64,000 bases of DNA from Herbiconiux oxytropis (lineage in GTDB: Bacteria; Actinomycetota; Actinomycetes; Actinomycetales; Microbacteriaceae): contig NZ_JANLCK010000007.1 of the NCBI RefSeq assembly GCF_024979315.1, forward strand, positions 62,001 through 126,000. The letters run 5' to 3'. Positions 56,931 to 64,000 of this stretch are shown piece after piece. Position 1 is the first letter of the stretch, and every line of letters starts with the position of its first letter. The notes under the pieces were generated by a model, which had not been told where the DNA came from, searched no databases, and saw nothing but the letters and a program-made list of their open reading frames with translations. Made by a program: the position numbers and the translations under genes.

Positions 56931-57971
56931 TCAGAACCGCAGTGAGACGTCTGAGGCCGAGACCGGTCCGAAGCTTGCGTTCTGGTCGGGCAGGCCAGGA
57001 ACCTCGAAGTACGCGCTGCTCTCCGTGCTGAGAGTGAAATCGGTGGAGGCGGGGTCAGCGAGGAACACGACCTGCGTGGGCCAGAAGGTGTCGCCCTGCT
57101 GCACCGAATCCGACCGGGCTCCGGCCTGATCGGTCAGCCACGCGGTGTTCTGACCCTCGACCTTGTTCAGAGCGGTGCCCTCGGAGACAGTCCACTCCGG
57201 CGGCTGCAGTTCGAGCACGACCCAGGCCTTCGTGCCGTTCTCCGCCCATCCGAGTTCGGTCGTCCACGGGGCTCGCTGAGCGCCGTCGACGCTGTAGCGG
57301 TAGGTGGCTGTCGCAGACGTCCCCGGGACCTCTCGACTGACGATCGCGTTCGCCACCGTCGCGTCTCCGGCTCCTGTGTACCAGGCCTCCGCGATGCCGA
57401 TGCTGGTCCTCTCTCCGCTGTCGAGGGAGACCGTCTGGGTGACGCCGTCGATCTTCAGACCGAGCTCGACGGTGTCGGCGTCCTCCGGCACGGAGGCGAT
57501 CACCGTTCCCACGCCGGGTTCGATGGCTGTGTTGGCCGGGAAGGCTCTGCCGTCGACCAGGACGATCACGGTCGACGCGTCGAGGGCGCCGTCGACGTCG
57601 AAGGTCGCCGCACGCAACTGCTGGCCCTCGGCAGCGGTCTCCCCGGTGGGCGTGGCCTCGAGGGTGCCGACCTCGTCGAGGCTGAGGGTGACGTCGCCCG
57701 GGAGGATGATCGAACCGGTGGGGGGTGCCGTCGTGGAGTCGTCGAGCGCGACCGCGTTCGAGAGCACCTCCACCTCGTTCTCCTTGAGGTTCCTCGCGGC
57801 CGGTTCAGGCGTGCTGGACCCACCGGCGGCGCCTGCTGCTCCCGGGTTCGCGCTCGACGTCGCCGAGACGCCCTCGAGCGAGACCGAGCAGCCGGTGAGC
57901 GCGAGCGTCGAGGCGAGGGCGAATGCTGCTCCGGCCGTGGTGATGAGGCGGCGGTGAAGTGTCTTGGTCAT
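56931..57971 (-). CDS. lipoprotein of unknown function
   Basis: This 346-aa protein has a lipobox (LASTLALTGCSVS) and a linker rich in Ala/Ser/Pro. The remaining region is beta-rich (TFDVDGALDASTVIVLVDGRAFP ... VELGLKIDGVTQTVSLDSG ... KAWVVLELQPPEWTVSEG). No named domain is recognised. It is the first gene of a five-gene unit that also encodes a response regulator, a kinase, a second lipoprotein and a DUF2510 protein. A GGGGGATCAC ribosome site precedes the ATG. Confidence 0.8.
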   Translation of the reverse strand: MTKTLHRRLITTAGAAFALASTLALTGCSVSLEGVSATSSANPGAAGAAGGSSTPEPAARNLKENEVEVLSNAVALDDSTTAPPTGSIILPGDVTLSLDEVGTLEATPTGETAAEGQQLRAATFDVDGALDASTVIVLVDGRAFPANTAIEPGVGTVIASVPEDADTVELGLKIDGVTQTVSLDSGERTSIGIAEAWYTGAGDATVANAIVSREVPGTSATATYRYSVDGAQRAPWTTELGWAENGTKAWVVLELQPPEWTVSEGTALNKVEGQNTAWLTDQAGARSDSVQQGDTFWPTQVVFLADPASTDFTLSTESSAYFEVPGLPDQNASFGPVSASDVSLRF

Positions 57972-58234
57972 GTGATCCCCCTGGTGCGGATGGGCCGGCG
58001 ATCGGCCCTGAGACGACGGTAGAGTCGCCGCCGGTGCGGTGGGGTATCACCGTGTCGCAGCCTTGTCGCAGAACGGGTACAGGTGCGCCGAGCGGTGGCC
58101 TGACCTGTGGTGCGCGCAAGGCGAACCGCCCTGTGCGCAGCACGGCGAGTCCCCCGAATGGAGCGTATTGCCTATAGGACAGGTGTAGATCGAAGTTCTG
58201 CAACGCTTGGGACACGATTGCGGAAAAGTGATGA

Positions 58235-59992
58235 TCAGGCCGTGCGGATTCGCACACGACGCGCGATCACGAGAACGAGCCCGGTCGTGACTGCGAGGAG
58301 TCCCGACAGCAGCCCGACGGCTGGTCCGGATGCGTCGGCGCCGGTGGCCGCCAGCGTGGCGGCCGGTTGCGCGGCCGGGACCGGAACCGGCGCGGGAGTG
58401 GGAGTCGGCGCGGGCAGCACCGCCGCCACTGCTCCGACCGCATCGACGAGACCGGCGCCCGAGAAGCGTGTCGCCGGGAGCGACGCGTCCCAGGGCGAAG
58501 AAAAAGCGTCGGGACGCGCGGACGACTCCAGGGCCGCGCGCAGCTCGGCGGGCCCAGCGGCCGGGTCTGCCTGCTTCACGAGCGCGGCCACCGCCGCGAC
58601 CGTGGGGGCAGCGGCCGAGGTTCCGCGGAAGGTCAGCGACGAGCCGCCTCCCAGGGGGAAGCTGATGGGGAGCGCATCGAGGCCCGCGACGGCGGGGCCC
58701 GGGACGACGGTCGGCGACGGCACGCCGAAGAGCGTCACCGACGGCCCGGCCGACGAGTAGGTCTCCAGCCCGAGGGTGCCCGCATCGACGGCCGCCACCG
58801 CGATGGTCGACGGATCGGCTTGATGCCCCACGAGCGACGACCCGACGGTGTCGGTCTCCGTGGAGCGGAAGTGCTCGAGGTCGACGAGCTCGTTGTGGGA
58901 GTCGCCGTCGAACAGGATCGCCACGGGCGGCACCCCGGCGGCCTCATCGAGGCGCCGCACGATGCTGATCCCCTGGGCGTCGGCTGCGTCGTCGCCGAGG
59001 TTCGTCACGCCCGCCCGCATCCGGGGCGCGCCGCCCTCCTCGGCCCACCGGAACCCGGTCTCGCCGGCGGCCGGGTCGGTCACGGCGAGGCCGAACTGCG
59101 TGGTCACCGCATCCGACGGCTCGCCCCAGAAGAACTCGAAGCCCACGTCCGTGTTCGGCGGCAGCGTAGCCGTCAGCTCCGGATCGGCTCCCGCGCCGGC
59201 GTCGAAGTCCAGGCAGTCGACGGGCACGCCCGCCTGCTCGGCCACCGCCGCCGGGCACTCGGTGGGACGGTACTCCAGCGTCGACCAGCTCGAGATGGGG
59301 AACCCCTCGCTGGGGTAGCCCGCCACCCCGACCTCACCGTAGTTCCCGGCCGCCGCGAGGTACAGGATGCCCGCCTCCACGGCCTCCTCGACCGCCACGG
59401 CGGCCGATCCGCGCTCGAAGAACAGGTCGTCGTCAAGCCCCACGTCGTCGACGATGATGTCGACCCCGGCTTCGCGGAGCAGACGGATGGACTCGACCAT
59501 CTGGTCGTTCGACCCGCCCGTCGAGGCGAACAGCAACTCGGCGCCCGGCGCGACTCCGTGCAGGAGCTGGGCCATCGCGCGGCCCTCGTCGGTCGATCCG
59601 GCGCCGCCCTCGGCGACCACCCGCACGGGCTTCTCGTAGCCGCAGGGGTTGCCCGGGCCCGGCAGCACGCCCGCGGCCACGTCGTCGGCGGCCGTGGGCA
59701 CGGGGCCGGTGTCGAACGAGTCGGAGATGATGCCCACGCGCACCCCGCTGCCGTCGACCCCGAACGCGGCGGCGGCCTCGCTCGCGCGCAGCAGCTCGGC
59801 GGCGGGGGTGGCTGGGGCGTCGGCGGCGCGGCAGGAGGTGGGCGCCGCGGCGGCTGCTCCGGGTGCTGCCGGTGCCGCGTTCACCGCCGATGCGCTGCTC
59901 ACCGCCGGTGCCGCGATCAGCAACCCCGCGACGACGGCCCCTCCGGCCACCCCCGCCATCACCCGTCGCATCGACAGCAGGCGCACAGACAT
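58235..59992 (-). CDS. S8/S53-like cell-wall-anchored serine protease
   Basis: This 585-aa exported protein has a signal peptide in residues 1-36 and a subtilase core. The likely Asp91 lies in VRVGIISDSFDTG and the nucleophile Ser459 in LTFRGTSAAAPTVAAVAALV. Where subtilisins have the His (HGT), this protein has STDEGRAMAQLLHGVAPGAEL, a pattern shared with S53-like subtilases that use Glu136. The C-terminus carries a PTPTP linker, LAATG (547-551), a membrane span and a basic tail (RRVRIRTA), so it should be sorted to the cell wall. Confidence 0.85.
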   Translation of the reverse strand: MSVRLLSMRRVMAGVAGGAVVAGLLIAAPAVSSASAVNAAPAAPGAAAAAPTSCRAADAPATPAAELLRASEAAAAFGVDGSGVRVGIISDSFDTGPVPTAADDVAAGVLPGPGNPCGYEKPVRVVAEGGAGSTDEGRAMAQLLHGVAPGAELLFASTGGSNDQMVESIRLLREAGVDIIVDDVGLDDDLFFERGSAAVAVEEAVEAGILYLAAAGNYGEVGVAGYPSEGFPISSWSTLEYRPTECPAAVAEQAGVPVDCLDFDAGAGADPELTATLPPNTDVGFEFFWGEPSDAVTTQFGLAVTDPAAGETGFRWAEEGGAPRMRAGVTNLGDDAADAQGISIVRRLDEAAGVPPVAILFDGDSHNELVDLEHFRSTETDTVGSSLVGHQADPSTIAVAAVDAGTLGLETYSSAGPSVTLFGVPSPTVVPGPAVAGLDALPISFPLGGGSSLTFRGTSAAAPTVAAVAALVKQADPAAGPAELRAALESSARPDAFSSPWDASLPATRFSGAGLVDAVGAVAAVLPAPTPTPAPVPVPAAQPAATLAATGADASGPAVGLLSGLLAVTTGLVLVIARRVRIRTA

Positions 59993-60281
59993 GATCGTTT
60001 CCCCCCGTATGGATGTGGGGAGACTCTAGCGGCGCAGGCGCGGCGCTCTGCCCCTGGCATCGCGAATCCACGAAGAAGCCCGTGCCCGGACGTCACCTCC
60101 TTCGCACGTGAGGGATCGACGAGGGGCGCGGTGCTCGGGACCTAGTCCTCTGCCTGCAGCACGTGATCGGACGATCCTGGGATCTCGCGGAACAGGCGGT
60201 CTCGAATCGCACGTCACAGAGAACGGAGCAAGGACATGATCACGGTGTGGGACCTCGACGGGTGGTGGAAGGGACGCCCAC

Positions 60282-60368
60282 GGATCGCCGGCGGACGAGA
60301 TCGGCAAGGCGAAGGCGCTCCTGCACGACGGTGCGATCGGGCCTGACGAGTTCGCCGCGATCGAGAGC
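60282..60368 (+). pseudogene. SHOCT-domain remnant
   Basis: One frame reads SPADEIGKAKALLHDGAIGPDEFAAIES. That matches the C-terminal SHOCT helix pair found at the end of many small actinobacterial membrane proteins. There is no start codon in frame, because a TGA lies at 60237. An ATG frame just upstream (MITVWDLDGWWKGRP at 60236) could be the old N-terminus in another frame. The gene appears decayed. Confidence 0.55.
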
Positions 60369-60858
60369 CGGGCACCTGCGGCTCCTGCTGGCTGTCGCGT
60401 TGGCATCGACGGCGCTCGGGGGCTGCGCGGAGGTTCCTGCGACTCCGTCGGTCGCGACCCGCCCCGCTGACGACGTGGGTTCCTCGTCCGGAGTCGAACC
60501 GGCGCCCGAGTCGCCACCGGCGACGGTGGGCTCGTTCTCCGGCGTCGGACCGTCGGTCGTCGAGATCTCGGCGCCACCTTCGGGCTCGCTCCCGGACGCC
60601 GACGGGGCGACTCCGGCACACCTCTGGGTGCGGTTCACGTTCGATTGCGATGGCGTGGGGGCCTACACCGTCATCCCCACGGCGGACCGGCGTCTCGGCG
60701 CCCGGGGCGTGGGCTGCGGCCTCGGCGTGCCCCTCGCCTATTCCTACCGGGTGGAGGGGAGTGCGCTGCCCGGGTCCCTCATCATCACCGTCGACGAGGA
60801 CGCGAGGTGGACGCTCGATGTCACTGCTGCCCTCGGCTCCGATGCGGACAGCCGTTGA
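60331..60858 (+). CDS. probable lipoprotein whose signal region overlaps the SHOCT remnant
   Basis: From the GTG at 60331 the frame encodes VRSGLTSSPRSRAGHLRLLLAVALASTALGGCAEV, which is a lipoprotein signal with an LGGC lipobox. A disordered linker follows, then a domain of about 75 residues (HLWVRFTFDCDGVGAYTVIPTADRR ... LIITVDEDARWTLDVTAAL) with two cysteines. The start uses the same DNA as the SHOCT remnant in a different frame. The long upstream frame to 60163 would give an implausible N-terminus. No family is recognised. Confidence 0.6.
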   Translation: MRSGLTSSPRSRAGHLRLLLAVALASTALGGCAEVPATPSVATRPADDVGSSSGVEPAPESPPATVGSFSGVGPSVVEISAPPSGSLPDADGATPAHLWVRFTFDCDGVGAYTVIPTADRRLGARGVGCGLGVPLAYSYRVEGSALPGSLIITVDEDARWTLDVTAALGSDADSR

Positions 60859-60870
60859 GTGTTCGTCCTC

Positions 60871-60890
60871 CGGGCCGGGCCGGGCCGGGC
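60871..60890. repeat. four tandem CGGGC units
   Basis: Four copies of a 5-bp unit in the intergenic region after the lipoprotein gene. Biological meaning is not evident. Confidence 0.5.
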
Positions 60891-61064
60891 CGCGCCGTCG
60901 CCGAGATGGGACCTTGTGCCCTACCCGGCGCGCGCCGGTCGTCGGACGCTGAAATCGTGGCCCGGGGCTGAACGGAACTCCCGGACGACGACTGCGGTGC
61001 CCGATGGCGACATATTTTCTACAGGTGTATACCGGGAAGCAGATTCTCAAGGGGGAGGAGCACA

Positions 61065-62642
61065 ATGAGGACGGACGTCGACCTCTGGAGTGAGTACGAC
61101 CTCGATTCCGACAGCATGGCGCGGATCCACGTGGCAGCCCAGCAGGTCGTGTCCGAACTCGACCTCGAGCTCGTGCTGGTGCGCTTCGTCGAGAGGGCCG
61201 CCGCCCTCGTGGGCGCCAGGCGCGGAGCGTTCGGCGTGCTGGGGCGGGACGGGGCCTTCTACCGGTTCGTCTTCTACGACGAGCCCGGCGGAGAGGGTCT
61301 CTCGCCGCACTCGCCCTTCGACGGTCTCCATGCCGGTACCAGGCCCCGCGACGCGTTCGTCGACGGCCCCCACCTCCGCGCATCCGTGGAGTCCGGGGGC
61401 ACGCTCGTGGGGACGCTGTTCCTGGCGGGGCCAGCGAGCGGATCCTTCAGCCGTGAGGACGATCATCTGACGCGCGCCTTCGCGGGTGTCGGTGGTGTCG
61501 CGATCGAGAACGCGCGACGGTATGACGACTCGGCTCGGCGCATCCGGTCGAGTCTGGCGCTCTCGGAATTGAGCGCGGAACTGCTGGCGGCGTGTTCGGG
61601 CGAGATCTACGACGCCGTTGCGAGGAACGTCGAAGCGGTCGTGCCGTCTGCCTTCGTCACCGTCGTTCGCCCGCTCCCGCCCGGGGATCAGTGGCGCGTC
61701 GAAGCCGCCGTGGGCCTGAACGCGCCGGCCCTTCTCGGTGGCGTCTACGCCCGGAAGGACAGTCTCGCCGAACGGGCGTTCGCTTCGGCGACCCTCGCGG
61801 TCTCATCCGGCCCCCACGAGATCTCCGTGAACGGCGTCGCGAGCCGATTCTCCTGTGTCATAGCCGTTCCCCTGGTGACCAGCGAAGGCGTCACAGCCGT
61901 CATCCACTTCGCGCGTGGGCCGGGCAGTCCCTGGTTCCACGACGATGAACTCGAGTGCTTGTCGGACTTCGGGGTGCGGGCGGGCCGGGTCGTGGAATCG
62001 GCTTCGACCGAGTTCAGCAGGCAGCGCCAGGCCGTCGTGGACGAACGGAGCCGTATCGCCCGAGACCTGCACGACACGGTCATCCAGCGGCTCTTCGCCA
62101 TCGGACTCAACCTCCAAGCGCTCGGCTCGGTGAACCCCCTTCTGGGAAGCGACATCGACGTCCAGACCCGGCAGATCGACTCCGCCATCATCGATCTCCG
62201 TTCCACCGTCTTCGAACTCGCCCACCGGGCTTCTGCGACGGCGATCGACGTCCGTCGACGCATCATCCGGCTGTTCACCGAATACGCGACCAACGTGGAG
62301 GTGGTGCCCCATGTGACGTTCCGTGGTCCTCTCGATGTCGTGCTCCCCCCTGGTCTCGCTGACGACATCGTCGCCGTGGTGCGGGAAGCGGTGTCGAACA
62401 TCCAGCGGCACGCGGAGGGTGCGGCCGAGAAGATCAGCGTCGACATCGGCGGTACGGGCGTTCAGGTCGTCATCGACGACATCGGCGCGGGGATCGATCC
62501 GTTCGCCGGCCCGGGCGGCGGAATGCGCAACCTCTCCGAGAGGGCCCGCCGGCGGGGCGGGACGTTCGAGGTGCTGCGACGCTCGCCGCAGGGGACTCGT
62601 GTCCGGTGGAGTGTTCCTCTCGAAAGCGAGCCGGGCACATGA
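61065..62642 (+). CDS. GAF-domain sensor kinase of the DevS/DosT type
   Basis: This 525-aa soluble kinase has two GAF domains (about 20-150 and 160-320). A HisKA_3 helix follows, with the phospho-acceptor His in RSRIARDLHDTVIQRLFAIGLNLQ. The ATPase part has VVREAVSNIQRHAEGAA and IDDIGAGID. The order matches DevS-like kinases of dormancy or redox control. The first GAF is shortened in the middle, so haem binding is unsure. A GGGGGAGGAGC ribosome site precedes the ATG. It overlaps the regulator (ATGA). Confidence 0.9.
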   Translation: MRTDVDLWSEYDLDSDSMARIHVAAQQVVSELDLELVLVRFVERAAALVGARRGAFGVLGRDGAFYRFVFYDEPGGEGLSPHSPFDGLHAGTRPRDAFVDGPHLRASVESGGTLVGTLFLAGPASGSFSREDDHLTRAFAGVGGVAIENARRYDDSARRIRSSLALSELSAELLAACSGEIYDAVARNVEAVVPSAFVTVVRPLPPGDQWRVEAAVGLNAPALLGGVYARKDSLAERAFASATLAVSSGPHEISVNGVASRFSCVIAVPLVTSEGVTAVIHFARGPGSPWFHDDELECLSDFGVRAGRVVESASTEFSRQRQAVVDERSRIARDLHDTVIQRLFAIGLNLQALGSVNPLLGSDIDVQTRQIDSAIIDLRSTVFELAHRASATAIDVRRRIIRLFTEYATNVEVVPHVTFRGPLDVVLPPGLADDIVAVVREAVSNIQRHAEGAAEKISVDIGGTGVQVVIDDIGAGIDPFAGPGGGMRNLSERARRRGGTFEVLRRSPQGTRVRWSVPLESEPGT

Positions 62643-63289
62643 TCAGGATCTTCGTCGTCGACGACCACGAGATGGTCAGGGCCGGGGTCTGCCTCCTCAT
62701 CGACCGGGCTTCTGACATGGTCGTCGTCGGTGAGTCGGGCTCCGCGGGGCGCACGGTGGCGCTCGTCGCCGCCACGCGGCCCGACGTCATCATCCTCGAT
62801 GTGAACCTGCCCGACGGCAGCGGGATCGAACTCTGCCGGGAGCTGCTCTCGCTGCACCCGGAGCTTCGCTGCCTCATGCTGACGGGGTACGGCAGCCGAG
62901 ACGCCGCCGCGGCAGCGACCCTCGCAGGTGCTTCCGGGTACGTGCTGAAGACGGTGCATTCCGGCGACCTGGTCGAGGCCATCCGCCACGCCGCGAGCAG
63001 CCCGCGCCGTCTGAGGCAGAACGGGAGCCCGCTCGCCTCGGGGGCGGCTGCCGCGAAGCCGTTCGCCATCGCAACCGCCCCCGCCGGCGGATCCCCCGAG
63101 CCGGAGCTCACCCATCGTCAGCACCAGGTGCTCGTGCTGATCACGGACGGGATGAGCAATCGGGAGATCGCTGCAGCGCTGGGCCTCAAAGAGAAGACCG
63201 TCAAGAACTACGTCTCCGGACTCCTCGCCAATCTCGGCATGGCGAGCAGAACCCAGGCGGCGGTCTACGGAGCCCGTCATCGCCCCTGA
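62639..63289 (+). CDS. NarL-family response regulator of the DevR type
   Basis: This 216-aa protein has a receiver domain (IRIFVVDDHEMVRAGVCLLIDRA, phospho-acceptor in VIILDVNLPDGSGIE, Lys in GYVLKTVHSGDLVEAI). The GerE domain is LTHRQHQVLVLITDGMSNREIAAALGLKEKTVKNYVSGLLANLGMASRTQAAV. Both halves resemble DevR/DosR. The ATG at 62639 overlaps the kinase stop. The gene ends 13 nt inside the end of the convergent surface-protein gene. Confidence 0.92.
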   Translation: MIRIFVVDDHEMVRAGVCLLIDRASDMVVVGESGSAGRTVALVAATRPDVIILDVNLPDGSGIELCRELLSLHPELRCLMLTGYGSRDAAAAATLAGASGYVLKTVHSGDLVEAIRHAASSPRRLRQNGSPLASGAAAAKPFAIATAPAGGSPEPELTHRQHQVLVLITDGMSNREIAAALGLKEKTVKNYVSGLLANLGMASRTQAAVYGARHRP

Positions 63290-64000
63290 GGCGCCGTTCG
63301 GCGGCGGCGCACGACCTCACGGAGGGTGAAGGCGAATCCCGCGATCACAGCGAGCACGGCCACCCCAGCGGGTCCCCACGGAATCTCCGATCCCGTCGAC
63401 GCCAGACCCGTAGGACCGTTGCCACCGGGTGCCGCAGGGTGGCTGGGGCGGTCGGGGACCGGCGGAGCGGGCGTCACCGGCACGACCGGTTCGACGGTGT
63501 TCGTGACGACCGCTTCGGTGGTGCTCCCTGGCTCGATGAGTGCGTTGACCGGTCCGCTGGTCTCGACCAGGACGAGCGACGAACGCCCGTCTTCCGGCTC
63601 GGTGATCGTGCACTCTGCGCCCGCAGGGAGGTCGGGGTACTCCGCCGCATACTCTCCGGCCGGGCTCCCCGCGGGTATCACGACAGTCGTCTGCAGGGAC
63701 GGCCCGCAGTCGACATCCAGCACGATCTCGCCTTGGAGGCCGGCGGCCGATCCGTCGATCACCTTCTTGACGACGAGGGAACCGGGTCGGAACTCGACGG
63801 TGTTGACGATCTCGATGGATGCTCCGTCGTCGGTGATGACCGCGTCCTGTGGTGCGTCGCTGGTCACCACCACGGCCGCGGTCTCCCCGGTGACCGGCTC
63901 GGTGACCGTGCAGACCGCTCCCACCGGGATGCCGGGGAACGTGAAGGTCTGCGCCTCACCCGTCTCGGCGACCACGTCGGCGTCGAACGTGTAGCCCTCA
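63277..64000 (-). CDS. C-terminus of a DUF5979 cell-wall-anchored surface protein (runs off right edge)
   Basis: The frame continues past position 64000 with no start in the window. At least two DUF5979-type repeats are present, each ending in EITVTNTV-like strands (ASIEIVNTVEFRPGSLVVKKVIDG, then TTEAVVTNTVEPVV) with a Cys in a CTVTEP/CTITEP motif. A Pro-rich linker, LASTG, a membrane span (AGVAVLAVIAGFAFTLREVV) and RRRRT complete a sorting signal. It is probably a long adhesin-like protein. Confidence 0.85.
   Translation of the reverse strand, partial: EGYTFDADVVAETGEAQTFTFPGIPVGAVCTVTEPVTGETAAVVVTSDAPQDAVITDDGASIEIVNTVEFRPGSLVVKKVIDGSAAGLQGEIVLDVDCGPSLQTTVVIPAGSPAGEYAAEYPDLPAGAECTITEPEDGRSSLVLVETSGPVNALIEPGSTTEAVVTNTVEPVVPVTPAPPVPDRPSHPAAPGGNGPTGLASTGSEIPWGPAGVAVLAVIAGFAFTLREVVRRRRTAPQGR

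Noticed and set aside
58179-58187. Shared 9-mer ACAGGTGTA here and at 61021-61029
   Set aside because: It is too short and occurs only twice, with no consistent position relative to a start codon.
1-64000. CRISPR arrays, insertion sequences, prophage or tRNA/rRNA genes
   Set aside because: No regularly spaced repeats, transposase or integrase motifs, or conserved RNA sequences were seen on either strand.

Overview
The window is GC-rich DNA (about 70 % G+C by eye) from an actinobacterium, most likely a member of the Microbacteriaceae. The assignment rests on several things: lineage-typical small proteins (the MGFLYYG/MGSLFYGG family); an Asp23 / DUF2273 / DUF6286 / AmaP envelope-stress operon; LAxTG cell-wall sorting tails; many GTG starts; and many apparently leaderless genes with a TANNNT -10 box 6-7 nt before the start codon. 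No rRNA, tRNA, CRISPR array, insertion sequence, phage gene or plasmid function was seen, so this looks like ordinary chromosome rich in regulators and surface proteins.

Layout. 1-3900: a truncated membrane PAS sensor kinase diverges from a NarL-type response regulator, its kinase and a kinase-like membrane protein. 3933-6342: two overlapping MarR genes, a small protein and a TetR regulator. 6346-12903: xylulokinase, low-molecular-weight phosphatase, secreted S1 protease, lipoprotein and small proteins. 12928-18678: acyltransferase, OhrR-like regulator, EAL-DICT phosphodiesterase, GlgX. 18762-20028: SRPBCC protein, a 47-aa protein and a third MarR paralogue. 20088-23520: WcbI-GT4-GT2 surface glycan operon. 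23613-25507: small acidic and membrane proteins. 25695-29334: Asp23 stress operon, CsbD, lipid kinase. 29362-31962: membrane proteins and a decayed M55 peptidase. 31988-38243: aromatic-ring catabolic cluster around a LysR regulator, followed by a hairpin-rich non-coding stretch (38244-38645). 38646-41667: 40-aa membrane peptide, amidase and agmatine deiminase. 41882-42699: second copy of a small-gene set. 42962-48235: MFS transporter, MalT-like regulator, VOC and ArsR proteins. 48381-52873: CWB2 surface protein, membrane protein, LuxR regulator. 52928-57971: a five-gene lipoprotein / response regulator / kinase / lipoprotein / DUF2510 operon plus a downstream membrane protein. 58235-64000: S53-like surface protease, lipoprotein over a SHOCT remnant, DevS/DevR-like pair, and the C-terminus of a large DUF5979 surface protein.

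How the parts fit. The strongest unifying observation is a 28-bp partly palindromic element found five times. It lies at the promoters of two MarR paralogues (4923 and 19531), before the SRPBCC/47-aa unit, before the 98-aa protein at 5293, and between a small membrane protein and the Asp23 operon. This predicts an autoregulated MarR regulon that controls an envelope-stress module. The catabolic cluster has a flavin hydroxylase, an extradiol dioxygenase, a C-C hydrolase, a FAH-fold enzyme and a cyclase-family hydrolase, which together suggest a ring hydroxylation and meta-cleavage route of unknown substrate.
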